A stretch of DNA of 64,000 nt from the NCBI RefSeq assembly GCF_022662175.1, contig NZ_JAKMCR010000001.1, positions 496,001 through 560,000 of the forward strand, written 5' to 3'. Numbering within the stretch: the first letter of the stretch is position 1; each line of letters begins with the position of its first letter. Below the pieces are notes generated by a model. That model ran no database searches. It was not told where the DNA came from and was given only the letters and a program-made list of their open reading frames with translations. Of the stretch, positions 1 to 8,169 are shown piece by piece. The translations under genes were made by a program, and so were the position numbers. The DNA comes from Aestuariivivens marinum. Lineage in GTDB: Bacteria > Bacteroidota > Bacteroidia > Flavobacteriales > Flavobacteriaceae.

Positions 1-2036
1 ATAACTTGTCCATTTGCTTTAAATGACAGAAAAATGTTTGATGAATCAGCAAACAACTCCATTCTGTTTATCAGTCTTTGAGGCTTTATGGTTAATTTTA
101 AATGTCTGGCTTTTTGAATTACCGTATCCTTTTTAATCTTAATACTAGGCTGCTCTATAAACTTTAAAGGAGCGGGCTTTGTATAGGTGAATCGTGTTGA
201 GTATTTACTGTCTACAATATGTTTATTTAAACTTGAAACAACTTCCGGTTGTTCTCCAAAAATTGGTCGAGTCCAGTCGTCCAAAAGCTTATCGTAAGTT
301 GCCCAAACGGCTGTGCTGTCGTTAGCATTAAAAACATAGAGCAAACTATTAGGTTTGGGTCGCTCTTGTGTAAATCCAGATTTTGAATGTGCAGAAATTA
401 AAAAAAGTACAGCTATTAAAACACTTAAATATCCCAATCGTTTTTTATACTTAAACCTCCCAAATACAGGCAATAGTAATCCAAATAATAAAACTACTAG
501 AACAGTGTTGGTTAACATCATTTTTAAACCAAGGCCTACGGGAAACAATTGAACTAGTGGTGTTATTAAAATTAGTAATGGTAAAGATAGTAATGCCATT
601 AAAATAAGGCTTGGCTGCTTTTGTCGGATTAAAACAAACAAACACAATAAAGCAAAATATACGGGGAAAATAAAAAAGCTAGCTCCTTTTAATTTTAAAG
701 CCATGCCGACACAAATAATGATCCAAAACGTTATTGGTGCTACAATTAAACTTGCCGTATTGCCCTTTTCATAAACTTTATGGTAAACAAAAAAACATAA
801 GGCTAAAGTCCCGAAGGCAAAAGCAGCAATATAATCATGTCCATTATAGGTAAAACCCTGTAACATTTCATCATAATACGGATAAATTGTTTTTAACATT
901 GGCCAAGCAAAATAACCAATTAGCCCAGCCAAAATTAAAGCAATAAAAAAAGCCAAAAAGCCTTTACCAATAGGTTTAGCTCTAAGCATCTTTTGTTTTA
1001 TGCCATAAATTAACAATCCTCCAAATACGACGATAGCAATAACAAGCATAGGGTGAATCCATGAAAACGGATAGGAAACCATTTTAAAAATAGGTGCATT
1101 AAAATAGATATTGTCCTCATTACTCTTCAACGCTTCTAAATCAGCTTCAGCAAAATAATATAACATAGGCATTAGATAACTACCTTGATGCTTTAGAGTG
1201 TTTCTATCCAATCTTTCATAAGTATCTAATTGAGTATGATAATCGAAATGATCATCTATAAACGCCAAGTTAAACCCATCGATATTACCATCTTCACGAA
1301 AGACGGTCAAATCGGTATCATTAGGTAAAATTTTATAGATACTGTAAAACAAGGAACTGCTTACGGGAAACTCTGGATTGGCTTTAACAAAGCCTTTTAT
1401 TAAATTGGCATTGCCCTGATTGGTTTCAATAAACATTAAGCTAGGTCCCCCACTGCCCCTAGCTTCAAAATTAATGACCAAACCAATATTATCGGCCCAT
1501 TCATGTTTATTTACAAAAATATTCGCTCCGTTTAGCCCTAATTCCTCGCCATCTGAAATCAAGACTATTATATCATTTTTTTGTGTTTTATTGCTATTTA
1601 AAAAGGCTTTTAACCCTTCTAAAATAGTTACCACACCGGAACCGGCATCACTTGCTCCTATAGCCGAATGTGGATCACTATCGTAATGTGTTAACAACAA
1701 TAATGCTTTTCCTTTTTCTTTGCCTCGCAAACGACCAATAATATTTTTTGGCTTGGTAAGATTTCCATAATTATCTACAGAAAAACCCTCTTGTATTTGT
1801 GTTTCCAGTCCAAGTTGTTCTAATTGTGCTATAATATAATCACGCACCCTATGGTGTTCTTCACTGCCCACATAATGCGGAGCCTTGGCTATTGTCTTTA
1901 GATGCATAAGTGCCCGATGGGTTGAGAATTGGTTATCGGGAACATCGATGGATATCCCCTCTTTGGGCATAAGGGAAGAAAAACTCCAATACACGCCCCA
2001 AACGATTATTAACAAAGCAATGGCTTTTTTAATCAT
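1..2036 (-). CDS. M28 family membrane metallopeptidase (3' end outside window)
   Basis: The frame is open from ATG at 2036 to the left edge, so the C-terminus is missing; at least 678 codons are visible. One N-terminal membrane segment (about residues 4-22) leads into a zinc peptidase domain. Visible M28 signatures are the THYDSDP block (His117), GASDAGSG (Asp130) and SDGEELGL (Glu164/Glu165), with a later YHTQLDT block supplying the last metal-binding His. After about residue 330 there are several hydrophobic segments and then a soluble tail. That layout matches the ER-aminopeptidase-like (Fxna type) M28 proteins common in Bacteroidota. It probably cleaves peptides from the N-terminus at the outer face of the inner membrane; substrate unknown. 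It is divergent from the CBS gene at 2164 with a 127-nt AT-rich shared leader. Confidence 0.88.
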   Translation of the reverse strand, partial: MIKKAIALLIIVWGVYWSFSSLMPKEGISIDVPDNQFSTHRALMHLKTIAKAPHYVGSEEHHRVRDYIIAQLEQLGLETQIQEGFSVDNYGNLTKPKNIIGRLRGKEKGKALLLLTHYDSDPHSAIGASDAGSGVVTILEGLKAFLNSNKTQKNDIIVLISDGEELGLNGANIFVNKHEWADNIGLVINFEARGSGGPSLMFIETNQGNANLIKGFVKANPEFPVSSSLFYSIYKILPNDTDLTVFREDGNIDGFNLAFIDDHFDYHTQLDTYERLDRNTLKHQGSYLMPMLYYFAEADLEALKSNEDNIYFNAPIFKMVSYPFSWIHPMLVIAIVVFGGLLIYGIKQKMLRAKPIGKGFLAFFIALILAGLIGYFAWPMLKTIYPYYDEMLQGFTYNGHDYIAAFAFGTLALCFFVYHKVYEKGNTASLIVAPITFWIIICVGMALKLKGASFFIFPVYFALLCLFVLIRQKQPSLILMALLSLPLLILITPLVQLFPVGLGLKMMLTNTVLVVLLFGLLLPVFGRFKYKKRLGYLSVLIAVLFLISAHSKSGFTQERPKPNSLLYVFNANDSTAVWATYDKLLDDWTRPIFGEQPEVVSSLNKHIVDSKYSTRFTYTKPAPLKFIEQPSIKIKKDTVIQKARHLKLTIKPQRLINRMELFADSSNIFLSFKANGQV

Positions 2037-2163
2037 AAAGTTTAAAGATTATGTTATGCTATAAATGTACATAAATTGAGAAGCTTATAAAACTCAACAG
2101 TTTTTGTTTTTAGGAAAAATCAAAAAAATTAGCTACATTTAATTTTATTAAAAAATAGGAATC

Positions 2164-2634
2164 ATGGGCATAAAGAGTTTTATAGGCGCAAGAAGGAATA
2201 AAAATAGTACTGATGATAACATACCGCTAAAAGTTAGTGATTATATGACTCGTCATTTAATAACCTTTAAACCAGACCAAACTATTGAAAGTGTGATGCA
2301 GACCTTAATAAAACATCGTATTTCTGGAGGACCTGTAGTTAATGAAAAAAATGAGTTGATCGGCATTATTTCAGAAGGTGATTGTATAAAACAAATTAGT
2401 GAAAGCCGCTACTATAATATGCCAATGCAAGATAAAACCATTGAAAAACATATGGTGGCAGATGTTGAAACTATTGATGGTAATATGAACATATTTGATG
2501 CCGCCAATAAATTTTTAAATGCTAAGCGCCGCCGTTTCCCTATAGTTGAAAATGGTAAATTGGTAGGCCAAATAAGTCAAAAGGATGTCCTTAAGGCTGC
2601 CATGAAATTAAAGGGTCAAAATTGGTGGAAGTAA
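2164..2634 (+). CDS. CBS domain-pair protein
   Basis: 156 residues consisting almost entirely of two CBS domains (about 24-80 and 95-150). Typical elements are MTRHLITFKPDQTI, the SGGPVVNEKNELIGIISEGD turn and a second RRRFPIVENGKLVGQISQKD. CBS pairs bind adenosyl nucleotides and regulate partner proteins. No catalytic or membrane domain is fused, so this is a stand-alone regulatory module whose partner is not evident. A short basic N-terminus (residues 1-20) precedes the first domain. It is transcribed alone and converges with the GIDE-domain gene; the 71-nt gap holds only a weak TGCCT/AGGCA inverted pair. Confidence 0.9.
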   Translation: MGIKSFIGARRNKNSTDDNIPLKVSDYMTRHLITFKPDQTIESVMQTLIKHRISGGPVVNEKNELIGIISEGDCIKQISESRYYNMPMQDKTIEKHMVADVETIDGNMNIFDAANKFLNAKRRRFPIVENGKLVGQISQKDVLKAAMKLKGQNWWK

Positions 2635-2705
2635 TGCCTCGACTACCTAGAAAAACCTGTGTTAGGCAAACAATACTATCTTAACGTTTACGTTTAAATA
2701 CTTTA

Positions 2706-3407
2706 TTACAACCTCCTATCTAATGGTGTAACAGCTTTTGGATGGTCGGTAATTATAAGTTTTTGTTTGGGACCACTTTCTAAAGCAGCAATTTTTGAAT
2801 AATTATGTCCATTAATGGGCTCATTAAGCACTTTCCATTTGGCAATGCCCCCTACGGTAATGGTTTCCCCAATTTCAAGAATACGTTCGGTATATTTTAA
2901 TGTTTTATTAAAGCCTAGCCAGGTTTCGCTATCGACCCCATACTCATCCAGCACTTTTTTGAATTCGGGTGAAGGATCTTTAAAAGTTCCCGATCTAATA
3001 CTTTGGTCTTCGACCATAAAACTGTAAAAATTACTGGATTGCATTGAGGGTTTTACCATAACCAAGTCGCCCCGTTGTTCTATAAAAAAATCCTGAATAT
3101 CTTCTTTCTTCACCAAGGTTTTCCAATGAGAACTTTTGCCCGTACTCACCCGTTGCTGTATTTTAAAAATATAGGCAACACAGGGCCGTTTACTAAACGG
3201 TGCCACAAAAGGCGTTTCGACCTCCAAAACCTTACCTGTTACCTTGGTAAGCTCGTTATTCCTAAACTGGGAGATACGATTGTGTTTAAACTTGGCCAAT
3301 TTTCTCAACACAATATTTTTTCTACTCAACACAACGGAAAGCACTATAATTAATACAACAACACTAAAAATGAGAATAGGAATAAAAGAGGCTGGAGTAA
3401 GAAACAT
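2706..3407 (-). CDS. Membrane-anchored GIDE/BAM-domain protein
   Basis: 233 residues. One strong transmembrane helix (about 8-28) is followed by a basic segment and a beta-rich domain. The pattern GKVLEVETPFVAPFSKRPCVAY, then a W-K/R-T strand, a segment around DLVMVKPS and finally ERILEIGETITVGGIAKW matches the BAM domain (PF12483, named from the mitochondrial E3 ligase MULAN/GIDE). The RING finger of eukaryotic MULAN is absent, so no ubiquitin ligase activity is implied. The domain is thought to face the periplasm or lumen; its bacterial role is unknown. It is first in a possible minus-strand run with the zinc-ribbon gene lying upstream. The family assignment is from the motif pattern only. 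Confidence 0.7.
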   Translation of the reverse strand: MFLTPASFIPILIFSVVVLIIVLSVVLSRKNIVLRKLAKFKHNRISQFRNNELTKVTGKVLEVETPFVAPFSKRPCVAYIFKIQQRVSTGKSSHWKTLVKKEDIQDFFIEQRGDLVMVKPSMQSSNFYSFMVEDQSIRSGTFKDPSPEFKKVLDEYGVDSETWLGFNKTLKYTERILEIGETITVGGIAKWKVLNEPINGHNYSKIAALESGPKQKLIITDHPKAVTPLDRRL

Positions 3408-3457
3408 AAATAGATAGTTTTAATATTAGTAAAGATTATATTTAAAACGTTACATGA

Positions 3458-3808
3458 TTAACCTTCACGTTTTACCAAGGCGAAATAATCGCCTTCTAAA
3501 GGCAAATACCCTTGGTCGTAGACAAAATAATACACTGTTCCTACCTTAGTGGTGTAAATACTGGTAAAATAATTAAAATCAAACCCTGCCTCTATAAGCT
3601 TGGCCCTTGATGTTTTTGTTTTTTGCTCAGGGTTAAGGGTTTCCAATATGCGATAATTTTTACGCAATCGGTTATTGGTATTGCGTATTAGATTTTTGCT
3701 ATCCTTGTTTACGCGATTGTTATAGGCATTTCTACAGGCATCGTCACAGAATTTTTTATCAATTCGGCCGACAATTTTTTCACCACATTCTAAACATGTT
3801 TTCTCCAT
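3458..3808 (-). CDS. Small protein with N-terminal zinc ribbon
   Basis: 116 residues. The N-terminus carries a CxxC...CxxxC zinc-binding pattern (Cys5, Cys8, Cys21, Cys25) with the KKFCDDACRNAYNN signature seen in small zinc-ribbon proteins. A basic helix follows (about 30-65), then an aromatic beta segment (YTTKVGTVYYFVYDQGY). No enzyme motif is visible. The basic middle could contact nucleic acid, but that is inference. Its start lies 12 nt from the stop of the DinB gene, and DinB is 9 nt from the GNAT gene, so these three minus-strand genes are probably one transcript, GNAT first. Confidence 0.75.
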   Translation of the reverse strand: MEKTCLECGEKIVGRIDKKFCDDACRNAYNNRVNKDSKNLIRNTNNRLRKNYRILETLNPEQKTKTSRAKLIEAGFDFNYFTSIYTTKVGTVYYFVYDQGYLPLEGDYFALVKREG

Positions 3809-3820
3809 ATTATTTACTTT

Positions 3821-4330
3821 TTACCAGTTCCCAGCATAGTCCAGGTTAAGTCTGCTATGGGATTTTAAAAAATTATATTGTAATCTTAAAATCTGTCTGA
3901 TGTGCAAATAATCGTGAGCCAACCAATTGGCAAGAAATAACTTGGCCGACATCTCACCTAATTTGGGATGCTTTAGTTTTTGTTCCCAATTTGCATCTAT
4001 CTGTCCTTTTAACCAAGTAACCGACTGCTGGCGTTCATCTAAAAAAGTAGCGACCACCTCCTCATAATTTTTGGACATATAATCATGCTCCTTAATCCAT
4101 GCTACAGGATTTATGGAAGGCAAATCATACTCTGGTTGTTCAAAAATATACTGGATACGAGCTTTAAAATCCTTTTGCTCTTCGTCCAATAAATGACAGG
4201 CAATTTCCAACAAACACCATTTACCTTCTTCAGGTCGCCACAAGCTCTCTTCAGGTAATTTGTTTTGCAACAGGCCTTTAAAAACGGTTTGGTTTTGTTT
4301 AAGCTGATTAATGGCATACTTGATATCCAT
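3821..4330 (-). CDS. DinB-like metal-binding protein
   Basis: 169 residues predicted as a four-helix bundle. The three DinB-type metal ligands are visible: His in LLEIACHLLDEE, and two in NWLAHDYLHIRQILRL. This superfamily includes bacillithiol and mycothiol transferases and many proteins of unknown activity, so a divalent-metal-dependent thiol transferase role is possible but unproven. The ATG at 4330 is well placed 9 nt from the stop of the upstream GNAT gene. Nothing indicates a DNA-damage promoter. Confidence 0.83.
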   Translation of the reverse strand: MDIKYAINQLKQNQTVFKGLLQNKLPEESLWRPEEGKWCLLEIACHLLDEEQKDFKARIQYIFEQPEYDLPSINPVAWIKEHDYMSKNYEEVVATFLDERQQSVTWLKGQIDANWEQKLKHPKLGEMSAKLFLANWLAHDYLHIRQILRLQYNFLKSHSRLNLDYAGNW

Positions 4331-4339
4331 AACACTATT

Positions 4340-4813
4340 TTAGGTTTTAATTGCGTTCCATCTTATTTTAACTGCTGAGATATTATCAAGTATAAGTCTG
4401 TCATCGGCTAATCTTTCAAATCCATTTTTCAAGTAAAATTTTAAAGGAGATTTGTAGACCTCTCCATTTTTCTTCCTATCATCATTATGATCAATTACCC
4501 AACCATTCAATTCTATTTCTTTTTTTTTTACCATACTTAAAATTTTTGTTCCCAATCCCTTTCCTTGATGTTTAGAATCTAAAAGAATAACAAACCATTT
4601 TTCTCTATTTCTAATAAAATCAAAATACCACCCTATAATTTCTTTATTCTCATTAATCACTAAAATATGGGATTGCCCAGACAGCTTGGTTAAATAATCT
4701 TCAAAACCTTTAAGGGTTTTATGGTTTAATCCTGTAGGATATTCATTATTCCAAAGCATACGAATGTCCTTCATTTGCTTTTTTGAAAGTCTATATAACC
4801 TAACGAACTCCAA
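4340..4813 (-). CDS. GNAT family N-acetyltransferase (TTG start)
   Basis: 157 residues. The GNAT acetyl-CoA site is visible as LLDSKHQGKGLGTKILSMV (R/QxxGxG/A pattern, here QGKGLG). Downstream FYLKNGFERL is the usual beta6/beta7 end of the fold. The reading frame has an in-frame stop just upstream and no ATG before residue 14; TTG at 4813 is the likely start because the first residues (EFVRLYRLSK) form the expected first strand. It heads a likely operon with the DinB and zinc-ribbon genes. Substrate unknown. Confidence 0.78.
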   Translation of the reverse strand: MEFVRLYRLSKKQMKDIRMLWNNEYPTGLNHKTLKGFEDYLTKLSGQSHILVINENKEIIGWYFDFIRNREKWFVILLDSKHQGKGLGTKILSMVKKKEIELNGWVIDHNDDRKKNGEVYKSPLKFYLKNGFERLADDRLILDNISAVKIRWNAIKT

Positions 4814-4879
4814 TGGATTTTTTAATTGATCAAATTATACAACCCTTATATAACAGTACTAATATAAGAATAATTTATC

Positions 4880-4912
4880 CATTTACAAACGACTACAAAC
4901 ATTTACAAACGA
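4880..4912. repeat. Two 13-nt direct repeats, 20-nt period, upstream of ssb
   Basis: CATTTACAAACGA occurs at 4880-4892 and again at 4900-4912, exactly 20 nt apart (about two helical turns). A partial copy, CTACAAAC, sits between them. The pair lies about 110 nt before the ssb start and 67 nt from the GNAT start, so it could serve as an operator for either gene. Confidence 0.5.
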
Positions 4913-5020
4913 ATTTAAACAAGTAACAACCGAGTAAGACTATAAAACCTTTACAATTTTGCATTGTTGAATCGCTGAAGGTTCAATAGTATTAACTGTT
5001 TAACAATAAAAATTAAAATT

Positions 5021-5353
5021 ATGAACACGCTTAGAAACAAAGTACAGTTGATTGGTAACTTAGGAAATGACCCGGAAGTCATTAATTTAGAATCTGGAAG
5101 GACATTGGCAAAATTCAATATTGCCACAAATGAAAGCTACACCAATAACAAAGGTGAAAAAGTAACTGAAACCCAATGGCATAATATAGTGGCTTGGGGC
5201 AAAACCGCTCAAATCATTGAAAAGTATTTAACCAAAGGTAAAGAAGTAGCCATAGAAGGCAAATTAACTTCACGCAGCTACGATGATAAAGATGGCAACA
5301 AGCGATACATTACCGAAGTAGTTTGTAACGAACTACTTATGCTAGGGAAATAA
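5021..5353 (+). CDS. ssb: Short single-stranded DNA-binding protein lacking the acidic tail
   Basis: 110 residues, one OB fold. It begins MNTLRNKVQLIGNLGNDPEV, the standard SSB N-terminus, and contains TQWHNIVAWGKTAQI and the KGKEVAIEGKLTSRSYDD strand. Housekeeping SSBs are usually 140-180 residues and end with an acidic DDDIPF-like peptide that recruits repair proteins. Here the protein stops right after the OB fold (CNELLMLGK), so it is probably a secondary SSB that binds ssDNA without recruiting SSB partners. It is monocistronic: a 34-bp palindromic terminator begins 10 nt after the stop. The direct repeats at 4880-4912 may control it. Confidence 0.92.
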   Translation: MNTLRNKVQLIGNLGNDPEVINLESGRTLAKFNIATNESYTNNKGEKVTETQWHNIVAWGKTAQIIEKYLTKGKEVAIEGKLTSRSYDDKDGNKRYITEVVCNELLMLGK

Positions 5354-5363
5354 TTGCTACTTG

Positions 5364-5397
5364 TTAACTGGAGCTTTATTAATAAAGCTCCAGTTAA
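5364..5397. terminator. Perfect 34-bp palindrome, bidirectional terminator
   Basis: TTAACTGGAGCTTTATT at 5364-5380 is followed directly by its exact reverse complement, ending at 5397, then by a T run on the plus strand. It serves ssb on the plus strand and nadB on the minus strand. The nadB stop codon (5394-5396) lies inside the right arm. Confidence 0.88.
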
Positions 5398-6950
5398 TTT
5401 TTTACATTATCTAAATTAAAATACCCTCCCTTGTTTTCCTTACGTTGAAGTGACTGATTTATAATTAGGTGTGCCACATTAACCATATTACGTAATTCGC
5501 AAAGCGATGTCGTAATTTTTGAAGCCTTGTACAGGTCTTCAACCTCAGTATAAATTAAATTAAGATGTTTTATTGCTTTATTTAAGCGATCATTACTACG
5601 AACAATTCCAACATAATCCCTCATTAATGCCTGTAGCTGTCTTAAATTATGTTGAATTAACACGTGTTCTTTGGCAATAGATGTCCCTTCATCGTTCCAG
5701 TCTGGAATGATAACATTTACAGGTTGAAGCTCATTATTACTGTGATATTTAAAAATATTATGGGCATAAACCAAAGCTTCCAATAATGAATTTGAGGCTA
5801 ACCTATTGGCACCATGCAATCCTGTTCTTGTACATTCACCACAGGCAAACAAATTAGGGACAGAGGTTTTACCATCTTGGTCTACTACAATCCCTCCACA
5901 TAAATAATGAGAGGCTGGCACCACAGGAATCCAATCTTTTTCAATATTTATATGATTAGTTATACATTTATCGTAAATATTGGGAAAATGAACTTTAAAT
6001 GCTTCAATATCCAGATGTGTACAATCTAAAAAGACATGGGTTTCTCCATATTTTTTTAACTCATTATCAATACTTTGCGATACAATATCCCTAGAAGCTA
6101 ATTCAGCACGTTCATCATATTTTAGCATAAAACGTTCGCCATTCTTATTTCTCAGGTAAGCCCCAAAGCCCCTAACGGCTTCTGATATTAAAAAAGACGA
6201 TTCGCCTCCAACCTCGTATAAAGCTGTAGGGTGAAATTGCACAAATTCCATATCCCTAATTAAAGCCTTTGCACGATAGGCCATAGCAATACCATCGCCC
6301 GTCGCAATGATGGGATTAGTAGTGTGTCCATAAACACGTCCTATACCGCCCGAAGCCAACAGCGTACTTTTGGCTTTTATAGTGAAAATGGTATTGTTTT
6401 TTTGGTCGAAAACATAAGCCCCATAACAGGCTTCTGCTTTAGGTTTATCGCCCTTTATATGGTGGTTTGTAATTATATCTATGGCAAAATGGTGCGGTAA
6501 AAGAGTTATATTTTTCAATTGGTGTGCTCGTTCTAACAAGGCGCGTTCTATTTCGGCCCCAGTGACATCTTTATGGTGTACAACACGATATTCTGAATGT
6601 CCGCCTTCTTTACCTAAATCAAGGTTACCACTTTTATCGACATCAAAATAGGCCCCCCACTCCACCAGTTCCTTAAACCGTTTTGGACCTTCTTTAATGA
6701 CCATTTCAACTACGGCTTTGTCACATAAGCCGTCTCCCGCAATTAAGGTGTCTTGAATATGCTTTTTAAAGGAGTCGTTTTCGAAATCCAAAACCACGGC
6801 CACACCGCCTTGTGCATACTTAGTATTGGACTCCTCCTCATTAGATTTAGTAATGATGGTTACTTGCCTGTTGGGGAATTTCTCGGCTATTTTAACCGAA
6901 AACGTTAACCCAGCAATACCAGAACCAATGACTAAATAGTCCGTAACCAT
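5394..6950 (-). CDS. nadB: L-aspartate oxidase
   Basis: 518 residues, usual length. It oxidises L-aspartate to iminoaspartate with FAD, the first step of de novo NAD synthesis. The FAD-binding start is clear (DYLVIGSGIAGLTFSVKIA), followed by NTKYAQGGVAVV, the HTTNPIIATGDGIAMAYRA segment, the EFVQFHPTALY active-site strand and the GECTRTGLHGANRLASNSLLE loop. The C-terminal helical domain (about 420-510) is present. The start lies 5 nt downstream of the nadA stop, so nadA-nadB is an operon with nadA first. Cytosolic; acts together with NadA because iminoaspartate is unstable. Confidence 0.96.
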   Translation of the reverse strand: MVTDYLVIGSGIAGLTFSVKIAEKFPNRQVTIITKSNEEESNTKYAQGGVAVVLDFENDSFKKHIQDTLIAGDGLCDKAVVEMVIKEGPKRFKELVEWGAYFDVDKSGNLDLGKEGGHSEYRVVHHKDVTGAEIERALLERAHQLKNITLLPHHFAIDIITNHHIKGDKPKAEACYGAYVFDQKNNTIFTIKAKSTLLASGGIGRVYGHTTNPIIATGDGIAMAYRAKALIRDMEFVQFHPTALYEVGGESSFLISEAVRGFGAYLRNKNGERFMLKYDERAELASRDIVSQSIDNELKKYGETHVFLDCTHLDIEAFKVHFPNIYDKCITNHINIEKDWIPVVPASHYLCGGIVVDQDGKTSVPNLFACGECTRTGLHGANRLASNSLLEALVYAHNIFKYHSNNELQPVNVIIPDWNDEGTSIAKEHVLIQHNLRQLQALMRDYVGIVRSNDRLNKAIKHLNLIYTEVEDLYKASKITTSLCELRNMVNVAHLIINQSLQRKENKGGYFNLDNVKN

Positions 6951-6955
6951 TATAC

Positions 6956-7882
6956 TTATTTAGATAACTCCAACATACGCTCTATAGGCAATAAAGCCCG
7001 CTCAATAATCGCTTCATCTACCTCTATTTGTGGCGATTCATTAAGCAAGCAATCATAAAGCTTTTGCAATGTATTCATTTTCATAAAATGACACTCACTA
7101 CAGGCACAGGTATTGTCTTCTTTAGCAGGAGCCGGAATGAGTTCGGTATTTGGCATTTCTTCTTTCATTTTATGCAAAATACCTGCTTCGGTAGCCACAA
7201 TAAACTTTTGGTCTTGATGCTGCTTTACATAATTAATCATCCCCGATGTAGACCCAATGTAGGTTGCCGTTTTCAAAATATGTCCCTCAGATTCGGGATG
7301 GGCTATAATTTTATAATCGGGATGCTTTTTATGAAGCTCAATTAATTTGTCCATGGAAAAAGCCTCATGAACCACACAACTACCATCCCACAGCAACATA
7401 TCTCGTCCTGTTTCTTTAATAATGTAAGCCCCCAAATTTTTATCTGGCGCAAAAATAATAGGTGTATCCATAGGAATGGATTGCACAATCTTTAAGGCGT
7501 TGGAAGAGGTACAAACAATATCGCTTAAAGCCTTAATTTCAGCCGAACAGTTTACATAGGTAATCACAACATGATTGGGATGCGCTTCTGTAAATTGTTT
7601 AAAAGCATCTGGCGGACAAGAGTCTGCCAAAGAACAACCCGCATTTAAATCGGGTAGAACTACCATCTTATTGGGGTTTAATATTTTAGCCGTCTCGGCC
7701 ATAAAATGCACCCCTGCAAACACAATAATATCGGCATCGGTTTCGGCTGCTTTTTGAGAGAGCCCTAAACTATCCCCAACATAATCAGCAATATCCTGTA
7801 TTTCTGGCACCTGATAGTAATGTGCCAAAATCACAGCGTTCTTTTCCTTTTTAAGACGTTTTATTTCTTTTACTAAATTCAT
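6956..7882 (-). CDS. nadA: Quinolinate synthase
   Basis: 308 residues. It condenses iminoaspartate with dihydroxyacetone phosphate to quinolinate using a [4Fe-4S] cluster. Visible signatures are [24 protein letters not shown] near the N-terminus, the [13 protein letters not shown] loop, [10 protein letters not shown], and the C-terminal [14 protein letters not shown] segment, which together supply the cluster cysteines. It is of the short NadA type. It is the first gene of the nadAB operon, and is divergent from ppc across a 287-nt leader with no obvious riboswitch. Confidence 0.96.
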   Translation of the reverse strand: MNLVKEIKRLKKEKNAVILAHYYQVPEIQDIADYVGDSLGLSQKAAETDADIIVFAGVHFMAETAKILNPNKMVVLPDLNAGCSLADSCPPDAFKQFTEAHPNHVVITYVNCSAEIKALSDIVCTSSNALKIVQSIPMDTPIIFAPDKNLGAYIIKETGRDMLLWDGSCVVHEAFSMDKLIELHKKHPDYKIIAHPESEGHILKTATYIGSTSGMINYVKQHQDQKFIVATEAGILHKMKEEMPNTELIPAPAKEDNTCACSECHFMKMNTLQKLYDCLLNESPQIEVDEAIIERALLPIERMLELSK

Positions 7883-8169
7883 AAATAAAGCTTCAGGATA
7901 TTATTCTATATAAATAACTTTAAGTAGTCACAAAAATTCTTTGCAAATATCATAAATATAATTTGTATTCGGTTGGTATTCACATAAATCTTCACACATA
8001 CGCTTTACAGGTAGGTTGGCATTAAAAAATTTATAATCAGTATTTATTTTTTTAAATTTTTCACAATCAGAGTTAAAGAAACGTTGTAAATCGATAAATA
8101 TTTTTAATAACCATGCTTGTTAACCGAAGCTTCACTACTTTTATGCTTAATTTTTATTAGATTGATACT

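Noticed and set aside
2815-3353. Plus-strand frames antisense to the GIDE-domain gene
   Set aside because: They lie wholly within a well-supported gene on the other strand and have no domain.
7883-8169. Possible NAD-linked riboswitch before nadA
   Set aside because: No conserved stem arrangement could be recognised by eye in the 287-nt AT-rich leader.
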